Assembly (NCBI RefSeq): GCF_900460065.1
Contig: NZ_UAVD01000006.1
Span: 85,026 to 149,025, forward strand
Direction: 5' to 3'
Length of the DNA: 64,000 bases
From: Streptomyces griseus
GTDB taxonomy: Bacteria > Actinomycetota > Actinomycetes > Streptomycetales > Streptomycetaceae
Both the position numbers and the translations under genes were made by a program. The notes below the pieces were generated by a model. It was not told the DNA's origin. It saw only the letters and a program-made list of their open reading frames with translations, and ran no database searches. This document shows, one piece after another, positions 52,637 to 60,751 of this stretch; the stretch's first letter is position 1, and each line of letters starts with the position of its first letter.

Positions 52637-53470
52637 TCACCGCGGTCCGCGGTGCGCGGCGGCATGCCGCAGGACCAGGACGGCGGCGTCGTCCTCGTGC
52701 CCCGTCACCTCCGCCGCGCCCAGCACCTCGTCGGCCAGCCGACCCGCGCTCGACCCCGCGTGCGCGGCGACCAGCCCGCGTACACGCTCCAGACCGTCCT
52801 CGATCCGCAGCGAGGGGCCCTCGACGACCCCGTCGGTCAGCAGCACGATCGCACCGTCGGAGTCGAGGGTGCGGCGGGTGACGGGATAACCCTCGCCCGG
52901 CTCGATGCCCAGCGGCAGGCCGCCCGGATCCTCCGTCACGCCGGACCGCCCCTCCGTGGTGGCCCACACGCAGGCCACGTGCCCGGCCCGCGCACTGTGC
53001 AGTTCCCAGGTCGCCGGGTCCAGGCGCATGAACGTACAGGTCGCGAAGAGACCCGAGTCGACGGACACCAGCAGGTCGTTCGTCCTGCCGAGGATCTCTC
53101 CCGGATCGGACGCGGTGCCCGCGATGGCCCGCATCGCGATACGGACCTGCCCCATGAAGGCGGCGGCCTCGACGTCGTGCCCCTGCACGTCGCCGATGGC
53201 GAAGCCGAGGGCCCCGTCCGCGAGCGGGAAACCGTCGTACCAGTCGCCGCCGATGTCCAGGCCGTGGCGGGCCGGTGCGTAGCGGGCCGCGGACTGGAGA
53301 CCGGGGACCGCGGGCAGGGCCGCGGGCAGCATGTCGCGCTGGAGCGCCTGCGCCAACTCCACCCTGGCCTGGTGGAACTCCACCTCGCGCCGAGCGCGGG
53401 CGGTGAGGTCCTGCAGGGTGTTGAGCAGGTCTTCGGCGCTAGCTGAGCGGGGAGTCCGACGCCGGTTCAT
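52637..53470 (-). CDS. SpoIIE-type PP2C serine phosphatase
   Basis: 277 residues. A short coiled-coil N-terminus (LNTLQDLTARARREVEFHQARVELAQALQRDMLP) is followed by the complete PP2C domain: DIGGDWYDGFPLADG, FAIGDVQGHDVEAAAFMGQVRIAMRA, ARAGHVACVWAT, VLLTDGVVEG and GHEDDAAVLVLR. The metal-binding Asp residues are present. No PAS, GAF or ATPase domain, unlike the SpoIIE protein at 34.7 kb, so input probably comes from a partner such as the MASE1 protein encoded next. Confidence 0.93.
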   Translation of the reverse strand: MNRRRTPRSASAEDLLNTLQDLTARARREVEFHQARVELAQALQRDMLPAALPAVPGLQSAARYAPARHGLDIGGDWYDGFPLADGALGFAIGDVQGHDVEAAAFMGQVRIAMRAIAGTASDPGEILGRTNDLLVSVDSGLFATCTFMRLDPATWELHSARAGHVACVWATTEGRSGVTEDPGGLPLGIEPGEGYPVTRRTLDSDGAIVLLTDGVVEGPSLRIEDGLERVRGLVAAHAGSSAGRLADEVLGAAEVTGHEDDAAVLVLRHAAAHRGPR

Positions 53471-53577
53471 GTGCCGCTCCGCGGTGCGTTATGTCCCTGA
53501 ATCATAGGGCGGGCGCCTTTCGGCGGCGACCGCGGGCACCTGTGCGTACCCGCTTTCCCACCCGGAGCGGGGGCCGC

Positions 53578-54198
53578 TCAGGTCGGCCTGGCTCGGTACA
53601 GATCGCGGAGCAGCGCGATCTCGGCGCCGTGGTGCAGCACTTCCTGGTTGACCCACCAGACGATGTCGACGAACGGATCCTCCGCGTCGCTGCCGTTCGG
53701 ATACGTGCTGTACCCGATGGTGTCCAGGGCCGTGTCGTCGGCGGTGAGCAGGGCTTCGCGCCAGGCGGCGGACGCGGTCCCGAAGGCGGCCACGGCCCCG
53801 GCGGCGTCCCCCGGAGTGCGGTAGCCGTCACGCGTGAGCGTCCTGCCGCCAGAGGTGTGGTCGGCACGCAGGGTGAGCATTTCGGCGAGATGGCTCAGAC
53901 GCCACGCGATGGTGGTGAACGGCGGAGGGAACGGATGCGGGGATTCCGCCGCGTCTCGGCCCCAGGCGCCGGCTCCCGCCAGAACGGTCGCCCGCGCCCC
54001 GGGGGCGTCGCCGCGACGGCGTACGGACCAGCAGTCGGGCACGGGTTCCCAGAGGTGCTCGTCGTCACCGAGCGGGGTGACGCCGATCTCGACGCCGTTG
54101 CCGCTGTCCATGGCGGGACCGGACAGGCGGGCGAGGAGCCGCTCGCAGGCGAAGTCGAACTGGTCCAGCAGCGGGATCAGCCGCGGTGGGAGGATCAT
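53578..54198 (-). CDS. DinB-family protein
   Basis: 206 residues. DinB/YfiT four-helix features are LIPLLDQFDFACERLLARLSG, TTIAWRLSHLAEMLTLRADHTSGG in parts, and VDIVWWVNQEVLHHGAEIALLRDLYR. The three His expected to bind a metal are present (SHLA, LHHGAE). Actinobacterial members include mycothiol-dependent enzymes; this one could be such, but the residues seen do not decide it. ATG 54198 has GACGCT six bases upstream and no ribosome site (leaderless). Confidence 0.9.
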   Translation of the reverse strand: MILPPRLIPLLDQFDFACERLLARLSGPAMDSGNGVEIGVTPLGDDEHLWEPVPDCWSVRRRGDAPGARATVLAGAGAWGRDAAESPHPFPPPFTTIAWRLSHLAEMLTLRADHTSGGRTLTRDGYRTPGDAAGAVAAFGTASAAWREALLTADDTALDTIGYSTYPNGSDAEDPFVDIVWWVNQEVLHHGAEIALLRDLYRARPT

Positions 54199-54323
54199 CC
54201 GCGGAGCGTCCCACGCCGGGCGCGTCCGCGCGCGCCCCTGTCCGGGCCGGCGGGATGCGGCGACCCTGGCCGGATGGACCCTCGCACCGAGCCGTTGTCA
54301 GTGCCCGGTGGGATGCTGCCCGC

Positions 54324-54593
54324 ATGGACGAGCTGATGAGGCAGCGACGGGTGTACGGCACCGACCACGACGACCCCCGCCCCGGGCCGAGGCCGGGTCA
54401 CGACTACCGCGAGCTGGTCGGCGGCCCGCTCGACGGGCTCCTGCTCGACGTCACCGGCTGGGGCGAGGCGGATCTGCGCGACGGCGTCGGGCTGGTCACC
54501 GAGATCGGCGCCTACGGACCCGGAGGACGCGCCGAGTACGGACCGAGGTCGCCGGACAGCCACCAGTGGGACTGGCGCGGCGACGTCCGGTGA
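54324..54593 (+). CDS. 89-residue hypothetical protein
   Basis: Starts MDELMRQRRVYGTDHDDPRPG and contains ELVGGPLDGLLLDVTGWGEADLRDGVGL and DSHQWDWRGD. No named family, but the compact Gly/Asp-rich pattern with Trp is of a kind seen conserved in Streptomyces. ATG 54324 has GATGCT six bases upstream (leaderless type). It is divergent from the dinB gene; both would start from the same 125-base gap. Confidence 0.65.
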   Translation: MDELMRQRRVYGTDHDDPRPGPRPGHDYRELVGGPLDGLLLDVTGWGEADLRDGVGLVTEIGAYGPGGRAEYGPRSPDSHQWDWRGDVR

Positions 54594-54611
54594 AAGGCCG
54601 GGCTGCGCCGG

Positions 54612-54684
54612 CAGGGGCGGCAGGAATCGAACCTGCGACATACGATTTTGGAGACCGCCGCTCTGGCCGCTGAGCTACGCCCCT
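54612..54684 (-). tRNA. tRNA-Trp (anticodon CCA)
   Basis: 73 bases fold fully: acceptor AGGGGCG/CGCCCCT, D arm GCTC/GAGC, anticodon loop CTCCAAA, five-base variable loop, T arm GCAGG-TTCGATT-CCTGC, discriminator G; CCA is not encoded. The anticodon stem GCGGT/ATCGT uses two G-U pairs, which is weaker than usual. Confidence 0.92.
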
Positions 54685-54866
54685 TGGTGACGGGTGAAGT
54701 CTGGCAGGCATGCGCCCGGGGGCCAACGGATTTACGCGGGTTCGGCGTCGACTCCCCTCGCGCGGCACGGCCCCACGGCCGGCCGGTCCTTCGGGGCGGG
54801 TGCGGAGCCTCCTCCGGGATGCCGGACAGGCCGGGGGAGGGCCGCGGGCCGGCAAGGGCCGTCCGA

Positions 54867-54872
54867 TAGGTT
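54867..54872 (+). promoter_or_regulatory. -10 box TAGGTT of a probable leaderless mRNA
   Basis: TAGGTT ends eight bases before ATG 54881 of the mannosyltransferase gene, so transcription would start at or next to the start codon. No ribosome site is present. Confidence 0.55.
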
Positions 54873-54880
54873 GGCCGGTC

Positions 54881-56389
54881 ATGTGGGCTTTGAGTACGGT
54901 CGGGCACCGTCGGCTGGGTGCGGCAGGATCTGTGGCGATCGTCGCCGGCGGCTGGTTCGCCGGAAAGCTGCCGGTCCACGACCCCTGGGGATGGTGGACC
55001 GACCACGGGTCCGCTGCGAAGGCGGCCGCGGCCGTTCTCACGTACGTCGGACTGACCGTGCTCGTCGTGGCCTGGTGGCAGTACGGCAAGACGGCCTCCA
55101 CCGTCCGCGAAACGCTCGTCACCCTGGCCTGGTGGACGGCCCCGTTCCTGCTTGCGCCGCCGCTCTACAGCGCCGACGTCTACAGCTACATCGCCCAGGG
55201 CTCGATGGTCCTCGAAGGGCACGACGTCTACACCGTCGGCCCCTCCGCCCTGGACCCCGGCGGAATCGGCGGCGACGCCGCCGCCAGCGTCGGAAACCAC
55301 TGGCGGGACACCCCGGCCCCGTACGGACCGCTCTTTCTGCTCGTCTCCGCGGCCGTCGCCCGGATCACCGGCGGCACCATCGTCCCCGCCGTCCTGGCGA
55401 TGCGGCTCGTCGCGCTCGTCTCCCTCGCCCTGATCGTCTGGTCGCTGCGCCGCCTGGCGCGCGAACACGGCCGCAGCGAGAGCCGCGCCCTGTGGCTGGG
55501 GGCGCTCAACCCGCTGCTGCTGATGCACGTGGTCGGCGGCATGCACAACGACGGGCTGATGATCGGCCTGATGCTCGCCGGCCTGGTCCTCGCGCTGCGC
55601 GGCCGGTGGATCGCGGGCAGCGCCCTGGTGGGCCTCGCGATGATGGTCAAGTCCCCGGCGGCCGTGGCTCTCCTGTTCATCGGGGTCCTCGTGCACGCGT
55701 CCGCGACCGGCCCCCAGTGGCGCCGCTGGGCCAAGGGACTGCTCGCACCCGGCCTGATCGCCGGCGCGGTGGCCGGCGGGGCCACGCTGATCAGCGGCAC
55801 CGGATTCGGATGGCTCCGCACCCAGGGCGTCGCGGCGAACATCCACACCGCGCTCTCCGTCACCAGCGACATCGGCCTCGGACTGGGAGAGCTGGCCCGA
55901 CTGCTCCTGGGCGTCGACGCGGACCCGGTCAAGTCCGCCGTCCAGACCCTGGGCCTGGCCGTCGCGGTCGGCGTGATCGTCGCACTGGCCCGGCGCGCGA
56001 TGCGGGGCGGCATGACGCCGGCCCACGCCCTGGGACTCTCCCTGCTCGTCCTGGTGGCCCTCTCACCCATGGTCCAGCCCTGGTACCTGTTGTGGGGCAT
56101 GGCCGTCGTCGCCGCCACCGACCGGTACGGTCGCCTCTGGGCGGTCCTGATCGTGCTCTCGGCGGCACTGGTGTACGAGACCCATCCCATGGGCGCCACC
56201 CCGCCCTACGGATTCGTCCTCGCCGGACTCGCCGCCGTCCTCGGCACCTTCGCGCTCCGGCGTACCCCCGTCGTACCGCCCGGCGCCCGACTGCCCGGTG
56301 GACGGGGCCCCGCTGACCCGCCGGGCTCGGTGGAGGACCGGGACCCCTCCGCGTCCACCGCTTCGCCCGCCCCGCAGAGTGCTCCCTGA
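54881..56389 (+). CDS. MptB-like polyprenol-phosphomannose-dependent alpha-1,6-mannosyltransferase
   Basis: 502 residues with about twelve membrane helices. The first extracellular loop carries APPLYSADVYSYIAQGSMVLEGHDVYTVGP, in which the DVYSY acidic/aromatic motif is the GT-C catalytic signature of MptA/MptB/DUF2029 proteins. Later segments are HWRDTPAPYGPLFLLVS and LNPLLLMHVVGGMHNDGLMIG. In mycobacteria and corynebacteria these enzymes build lipomannan; in Streptomyces related enzymes glycosylate cell-surface polymers or proteins, and the acceptor here is unknown. The C-terminal tail is Pro/Ser-rich. Confidence 0.88.
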   Translation: MWALSTVGHRRLGAAGSVAIVAGGWFAGKLPVHDPWGWWTDHGSAAKAAAAVLTYVGLTVLVVAWWQYGKTASTVRETLVTLAWWTAPFLLAPPLYSADVYSYIAQGSMVLEGHDVYTVGPSALDPGGIGGDAAASVGNHWRDTPAPYGPLFLLVSAAVARITGGTIVPAVLAMRLVALVSLALIVWSLRRLAREHGRSESRALWLGALNPLLLMHVVGGMHNDGLMIGLMLAGLVLALRGRWIAGSALVGLAMMVKSPAAVALLFIGVLVHASATGPQWRRWAKGLLAPGLIAGAVAGGATLISGTGFGWLRTQGVAANIHTALSVTSDIGLGLGELARLLLGVDADPVKSAVQTLGLAVAVGVIVALARRAMRGGMTPAHALGLSLLVLVALSPMVQPWYLLWGMAVVAATDRYGRLWAVLIVLSAALVYETHPMGATPPYGFVLAGLAAVLGTFALRRTPVVPPGARLPGGRGPADPPGSVEDRDPSASTASPAPQSAP

Positions 56390-56399
56390 ACGAATCCCC

Positions 56400-56429
56400 T
56401 CGACGCCCGGCAAGATCCTCGGCTAGGGT
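56400..56429 (+). promoter_or_regulatory. Promoter of the ABC-F gene
   Basis: TCGACG (56400-56405), 18 bases, TAGGGT (56424-56429). The -10 is an excellent Streptomyces vegetative box; the -35 is weak. Start would be near 56436. Confidence 0.55.
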
Positions 56430-56463
56430 GAGCGGGTCCTGTTGTCTCCGATAGAGGTGGACG

Positions 56464-56475
56464 TTGCGCATCTGA
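56464..56475 (+). CDS. Three-codon leader reading frame (TTG CGC ATC TGA)
   Basis: AGAGG lies six bases before TTG, about 28 bases after the predicted transcription start. The product would be only Met-Arg-Ile. Very short leader frames in front of ABC-F or ribosome-methylase genes often sense stalled ribosomes and control read-through to the resistance gene. This is inference from position and ribosome site. Confidence 0.45.
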   Translation: MRI

Positions 56476-56516
56476 GGTCCGCGATCATCGCGCGGTACGG
56501 CCCTGGCCCGTACACG

Positions 56517-56551
56517 GTCACGACGCTGTCGGCATTTCTGCCGCCCGTGAC
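56517..56551 (+). promoter_or_regulatory. Attenuator-like compound hairpin in the ABC-F leader
   Basis: GTCACG (56517-56522) pairs with CGTGAC (56546-56551). An inner stem CGGC (56530-56533)/GCCG (56540-56543) closes the loop ATTTCT. Just upstream, CGCGAT-C-ATCGCG near 56481 and GTACGG/CCGTAC near 56495-56513 give alternative stems adjoining the mini-frame. Confidence 0.4.
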
Positions 56552-56697
56552 TTCCGCGTGGATGCGACCTCGGTGCTGAGTCGTCCCTCACCTTCGCAGG
56601 ACTGCTCTCCCCACCGCTCTCCGGCCCCGGCCGGGTCGCCGCGTGCTGTTCGCATACGAAGCCCCCCGTTCCCCCCGCTTCCGACTGCGAGAACCAC

Positions 56698-58374
56698 ATG
56701 AGCCATCCCACCGCGCCCGGCGCATCCGTGGCGGCCTCCAACCTCACCTTCCGATGGCCCGACGGCACGCACCTCTTCGACGGGCTCTCCCTCACCGTCC
56801 CCCGCGGCCGCACCGGTCTGGCCGGAGCCAACGGCGCCGGCAAGTCGACGCTGCTGCGCCTGTTCGCCGGACTGCTGCGTCCCTCGCAGGGATCCGTCAC
56901 GGTCGGCGGAAACCTCGCCCACCTGCCGCAGAACATCACCCTGGACACCTCCCTGCGCGTCGACGCGGCCCTCGGGATCGGAGAGCGCCGGGCCGCCCTG
57001 CGCGCCATCGAGTCCGGAGACGTCCGCGAGGAGCACTTCGAAACGGTCGGCGACGACTGGGACGTCGAGGAGCGCGCCCTGGCCACCCTCGGCTCCCTCG
57101 GGCTCGGCGCCGTCGAACTGGACCGCACCGTCGGTCAGCTGTCCGGCGGTGAGACCGTGCTGCTGCGCCTGGCCGCGCTGCTGCTGGAGCGCCCGGACGT
57201 CCTCCTCCTCGACGAGCCGACCAACAACCTGGACCTGTTCGCGCGCCGCAGGCTCTACGACGCCGTCGACTCCTGGCGTACCGGCATCCTGATCGTCGTC
57301 AGCCACGACCGGGACCTGCTGGAGCGGGTCGACCGCATCGCCGAACTGCGGTCGGGCTCGGTCAGCTGGTACGGGGGCGGCTGGTCCGCCTACCAGGAGG
57401 CCCTGGCCACCCAGCAGGAGGCCGCCGGGCGGATGCTGCGCGCCGCCGACGCCGACGTACGCCGCCAGCAGCGCGAACTGGAGGAGACCCGGATCAAGGT
57501 CGCCCGCCGCCAGCGCCACGACAAGAAGCTGGACGGTCAGCGGAAGGCCCCGCGCATCGTCGCCGGGGAACGCAAGCGGTCGGCCCAGGAGTCCGGGGAC
57601 CGGCTGCGCGGCCTGCACGAGGACCGGCTCGACGAGGCCCGCGAGCGCAGGGAGGAAGCCGCCGAAGCCGTCCGCCGGGACGCCGAGATCAAGGTGAGCC
57701 TGCCCCATACCGCGGTGCCCTCGGGCCGCACCGTCCTGACCGTGCGGGACCTGAGCCTTCCCTACGGACGGCTGCGCGAGGGCAGCCTCCATGTGCAGGG
57801 ACCCGAGCGCGTCGCCCTGGTCGGCCGCAACGGGGCCGGCAAGACCACGTTCCTGCGGACGCTCACCGGAGAGCTCCCGCCGAGCACAGGGGAGGCCACG
57901 ACCGCGGTGCCGTTGAAGTTCCTCCCGCAGCGGCTGGACGTCCTCGACGACGCACTGAGCGTCGCCGACAACGTCGCCCGCACCGCCCCGGGCACCACCG
58001 ACAATCAGATCCGCTCCCAGCTCGCCCGGTTCCTCTTCAAGGGAGCCCGCGCGGAGCAGCCGGCGGGCACCCTGTCGGGCGGCGAACGCTTCCGGGCCGC
58101 CCTCGCCGCGACGATGCTCGCCGCCCCCGCCCCGCAGCTGCTTCTGCTGGACGAGCCGACGAACAACCTCGATCTGGCCAGTGTGCGCCAGCTGACGAGC
58201 GCCCTGGAGTCCTACGAGGGCGCGCTCGTCATCGCCAGCCACGACCTGCCCTTCCTGGACTCCGTGGGCATCACCCGCTGGGTGCTGCTGGACGACACGC
58301 TGCGTGAGACCGATGCCGAAGAGGTCCGAGCCCTGTTCGGCAACCCGGAATCGACCCCTGCGGGCACGGCGTGA
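56698..58374 (+). CDS. ABC-F family ribosome-protection ATPase
   Basis: 558 residues with two ABC domains and no membrane helices. Domain 1 has GANGAGKST (43-51), LSGGETVLLRLAALLLERPDVLLLDEPTNNLDL in parts; domain 2 has GRNGAGKTT, LSGGERFRAALAATML and LLLLDEPTNNLDL. Between them is a charged coiled-coil linker (RQQRELEETRIKVARRQRHDKKLDGQRKAPR in parts), the arm that reaches the ribosome. Family members dislodge antibiotics from the ribosome or adjust translation. The leader upstream with a mini reading frame fits a drug-inducible resistance gene. A kinase-like gene follows in the same direction. Confidence 0.92.
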   Translation: MSHPTAPGASVAASNLTFRWPDGTHLFDGLSLTVPRGRTGLAGANGAGKSTLLRLFAGLLRPSQGSVTVGGNLAHLPQNITLDTSLRVDAALGIGERRAALRAIESGDVREEHFETVGDDWDVEERALATLGSLGLGAVELDRTVGQLSGGETVLLRLAALLLERPDVLLLDEPTNNLDLFARRRLYDAVDSWRTGILIVVSHDRDLLERVDRIAELRSGSVSWYGGGWSAYQEALATQQEAAGRMLRAADADVRRQQRELEETRIKVARRQRHDKKLDGQRKAPRIVAGERKRSAQESGDRLRGLHEDRLDEARERREEAAEAVRRDAEIKVSLPHTAVPSGRTVLTVRDLSLPYGRLREGSLHVQGPERVALVGRNGAGKTTFLRTLTGELPPSTGEATTAVPLKFLPQRLDVLDDALSVADNVARTAPGTTDNQIRSQLARFLFKGARAEQPAGTLSGGERFRAALAATMLAAPAPQLLLLDEPTNNLDLASVRQLTSALESYEGALVIASHDLPFLDSVGITRWVLLDDTLRETDAEEVRALFGNPESTPAGTA

Positions 58375-58409
58375 CGACGGCCTCACGATCGAAGAACGAG
58401 GAGATTCCG

Positions 58410-58979
58410 ATGGGCACCGGCCTCGGCCCCTGCGTCGTACTGATCACCGGAGTGATGGCCGCGGGGAAGTCCACCGTCGCCCAGCTCCTGGCGGAGCGCC
58501 TGCCCCGAGCGGTCCATGTGCGCGGAGACCTCTTTCGCCGCATGATCGTCTCCGGCCGGGCGGACATGGCGCCCGACGAGGCGGAGGAGGCACGGAGCCA
58601 GCTCGACCTGCGCCAACGGCTCTCGGCACAGGTGGCCGACGCCTACGCGGACGACGGATGGACGGCCGTCGTGCAGGACATCGTCCTCGGCGACGACCTG
58701 CCCCGATACGTCGAGCGGGTCCGTACCCGCCCGCTCCACGTCATCGTGCTCGCCCCCTCTCCCGAGGCCGTGCGCGAAAGGGAGGAGACGCGGGCGAAGA
58801 AGGGCTACGGGGAGTGGACGGTCGAAGCGTTCGACACGTTCCTGCGCGGCGGGACGCCCCGCGTCGGCCTGTGGCTGGACACCTCCCGTCAGACGCCCGA
58901 GGAGACGGTTTCGGCCATCCTCGACGGGCTGGGCGGTGGGGGAGGCTCAGGTGACGCGGCGTCTCAGGCCGCCTCGTAG
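58410..58979 (+). CDS. P-loop kinase/phosphotransferase-like protein (AAA_33 type)
   Basis: 189 residues from ATG 58410, six bases after GAGGAG; a GTG at 58371 overlapping the ABC-F stop is an alternative start. Walker A LITGVMAAGKSTVAQLLAERL, then VHVRGDLFRRMIVSGR, VVQDIVLGDDLPRYVE and the lid region VREREETRAKKGY. The pattern is that of small-molecule kinases such as chloramphenicol phosphotransferase or gluconate kinase. Next to an ABC-F gene a drug-modifying role is possible but unproven. Its end overlaps the converging gene by 16 bases. Confidence 0.82.
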   Translation: MGTGLGPCVVLITGVMAAGKSTVAQLLAERLPRAVHVRGDLFRRMIVSGRADMAPDEAEEARSQLDLRQRLSAQVADAYADDGWTAVVQDIVLGDDLPRYVERVRTRPLHVIVLAPSPEAVREREETRAKKGYGEWTVEAFDTFLRGGTPRVGLWLDTSRQTPEETVSAILDGLGGGGGSGDAASQAAS

Positions 58980-59188
58980 TGGTGGGCCCGGCCGCCCCGC
59001 CACTCCACCCAGACAGGGTTGTCGAGAATCCGGTCCGCTTCCTCGAGGCCGGCCTCGTTCAGGAACACGATCACGTCGTGGTCGCTGTGGGCCAGCCCGA
59101 GTATCTCGTCCCGGCCTTCGTAGTGCACGGTCACCCGGCGGCCGCCCGAGGGGGTCGGCCGGTGGATGACGATCGGGGGATTCGCCAT
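58964..59188 (-). CDS. 74-residue hypothetical protein
   Basis: Starts MANPPIVIHRPTPSGGRRVTVHYEGRDE and continues ILGLAHSDHDVIVFLNEAGLEEADRILDNP, a small beta-alpha fold known as an uncharacterised actinobacterial family. ATG 59188 has CAGGGT six bases upstream and no clear ribosome site (leaderless type). It converges with the kinase gene, overlapping its last 16 bases. Confidence 0.75.
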   Translation of the reverse strand: MANPPIVIHRPTPSGGRRVTVHYEGRDEILGLAHSDHDVIVFLNEAGLEEADRILDNPVWVEWRGGRAHHYEAA

Positions 59189-59304
59189 GGGTCCACCCTG
59201 CGACGCGCCCCGCCCCCTCGCATCCCCGGCCCGCACCCTCCGACGGCGAGCGGAAGCAGCCCCTCAAAAGGCTCCCGTGGTCTCCACGGGGGCCGGGGAG
59301 GGCT

Positions 59305-59925
59305 TCAGCGCTCGGCGGTCGCCAGTTCCACCGTTGTGGTGACACGCACCAGGGAGGGCCTGCGCGGAGCGGAGCCGAACCCGAAGGCGACGGGCGGATC
59401 GAGTGGGGCGAGCCCGCCCAGGCTCGCCCCGTCCAGCACGGCGTCCGCGGCCACGACCGGCCGCAGCCCGCGCGCCCCGTACCACTCCCGCCGCCCCGGA
59501 CCCGCGCGGCCCAGGGTGCGTACTCCGGGCATCAGCAGCCGGGCCGGCACATCGCACAGCGCGGCCCAGAGCGGGCTGCGGGCGAAGGGGGACGGCACGG
59601 CGGACAGCAGCAGGCCGAGGGCGGAGCGGCGTCCCGTCCGCAGCCGCAGCCGCAGCGCTCCCGCCTCGACGAGCCAGCTGTCTCCGGCGACCGTGACGGC
59701 CACGGGCACCACCTCGATCCGGTCGAAGCGGTAGGTGGCGGCGACGAAGTCCGCGATCGGCCGGGACGGGGCCAGCAGGACCCGCTCGCCGCCGGGATGC
59801 TCGACCATGACGTCGCTGAACGCCCCGAACGGCGAACGCGGCCAGTGGCCGACCACCAGCCGGGTACCCGAGACGGTCCCCACACCGGCGATCCAGCCGT
59901 CGAACCGCAGTCGCTCACCTGTCAC
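59305..59925 (-). CDS. Hypothetical protein, 206 residues
   Basis: Started at GTG 59925 with GGAG ten bases upstream; GTG at 59931 is also possible. The content is beta-rich: LRFDGWIAGVGTVSGTRLVVGHWPRSPFGAFSDVMVEHPGGERVLLAPS in parts, then FDRIEVVPVAVTVAGDSWLVEAGALRLRLRTGRRSALG. The end carries PPVAFGFGSAPRRPSLVRVTTTVEL. It reads as a conserved Streptomyces protein of unknown function, without export signal or membrane helix. Confidence 0.75.
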   Translation of the reverse strand: MTGERLRFDGWIAGVGTVSGTRLVVGHWPRSPFGAFSDVMVEHPGGERVLLAPSRPIADFVAATYRFDRIEVVPVAVTVAGDSWLVEAGALRLRLRTGRRSALGLLLSAVPSPFARSPLWAALCDVPARLLMPGVRTLGRAGPGRREWYGARGLRPVVAADAVLDGASLGGLAPLDPPVAFGFGSAPRRPSLVRVTTTVELATAER

Positions 59926-60005
59926 GCCCACCAGTCTCCCCGTAACGAGGGGCGGGGACGACCGGCCGGTGGCGGCCGGCGCGGCGGACCCCGCCGCCGT
60001 ACCGG

Positions 60006-60626
60006 CTACTCGAAGCGGGACGTGTCCCCGGCTCCGCGGCGTACGATCTCGGGCTCGTCGCCGGAGAAGTCGATGACCGTGGTCAGCTCGGTGCCGCAGT
60101 CCCCCGAATCGATGACGGCGTCCACCTCGTGCTCCAGCCGCTCCTTGATCTCCCAGCCCTGCGTCAGCGGCTCCGCCTCGTCCGGCAGCAGCAGGGTGCT
60201 GGAGAGCAACGGCTCGCCGAGCTCGGCGACCAGGGCCTGGGTCACGACGTGGTCGGGGATGCGCACACCGACCGTCTTCTTCTTCGGGTGCAGCAACTGG
60301 CGGGGAACCTCCTTCGTCGCCGGAAGGATGAACGTGTAGCTGCCGGGCGTCGCCGCCTTGACCGCCCGGAACACGTCGTTGTCCACGCGCACGAACTGCG
60401 ACAGCTGCGCGAAGTCGTGGCACACCAGAGTGAAGTGGTGCTTGTCGTCGAGATTCCGGATCGACCGGATCCGGCCGAGGGCGTCGCGGTTGCCCAACTG
60501 GCAACCCAGTGCGTAGCACGAGTCGGTCGGGTACGCGACGAGCGCACCGGACCGGATGCTGTCGACCACCGTGCTGATGGTGCGGGGCTGGGGGTTTGCG
60601 GGGTGCACGTCGAAGTACTTGGCCAT
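60006..60626 (-). CDS. YciO/Sua5/YrdC-type L-threonylcarbamoyladenylate synthase-like protein
   Basis: 206 residues, the length of YciO-type proteins. Features are ISTVVDSIRSGALVAYPTDSCYALGC (nucleotide/threonine site), RIRSIRNLDDKHHFTLVCHDFAQLSQFV in parts, TPGSYTFILPATKEVPR and KKKTVGVRIPDHVV. Sua5/YrdC enzymes make the precursor of t6A on tRNA; YciO paralogues have low activity, so the main enzyme may be encoded elsewhere. ATG 60626 has TAAGCT six bases upstream (leaderless). Confidence 0.9.
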   Translation of the reverse strand: MAKYFDVHPANPQPRTISTVVDSIRSGALVAYPTDSCYALGCQLGNRDALGRIRSIRNLDDKHHFTLVCHDFAQLSQFVRVDNDVFRAVKAATPGSYTFILPATKEVPRQLLHPKKKTVGVRIPDHVVTQALVAELGEPLLSSTLLLPDEAEPLTQGWEIKERLEHEVDAVIDSGDCGTELTTVIDFSGDEPEIVRRGAGDTSRFE

Positions 60627-60682
60627 TCGCCGAGCTTACGCGCTCGCGCCGGACCGGTAGAGCCCTCCGCTGTGAAGAAGTG

Positions 60683-60712
60683 GGGGCGGCCCGTCGTACG
60701 ACGGGCCGCCCC
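60683..60712. terminator. 30-base perfect palindrome, terminator
   Basis: A fully self-complementary 30-base sequence flanked by GAAGAAG on the left and TTCTTCC on the right, so it can act in both directions. It lies 40 bases past the end of the leftward CNNM pair. Confidence 0.9.
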
Positions 60713-60751
60713 TTCTTCCGCTTCGCGCGGTGGAGTTCACCACCGGGCCGG

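Larger units (their letters stand above)
56390..56697 (+). other. 308-base leader/intergenic region before the ABC-F gene
   Basis: It holds a promoter, a three-codon reading frame and several hairpins (given separately). The leader RNA would be about 260 bases, much longer than needed for translation, which suggests attenuation control. Confidence 0.6.

Noticed and set aside
56698..58979. Antibiotic biosynthesis cluster suggested by ABC-F and kinase genes
   Set aside because: No biosynthetic enzymes nearby; stand-alone ABC-F genes are frequent in Streptomyces.
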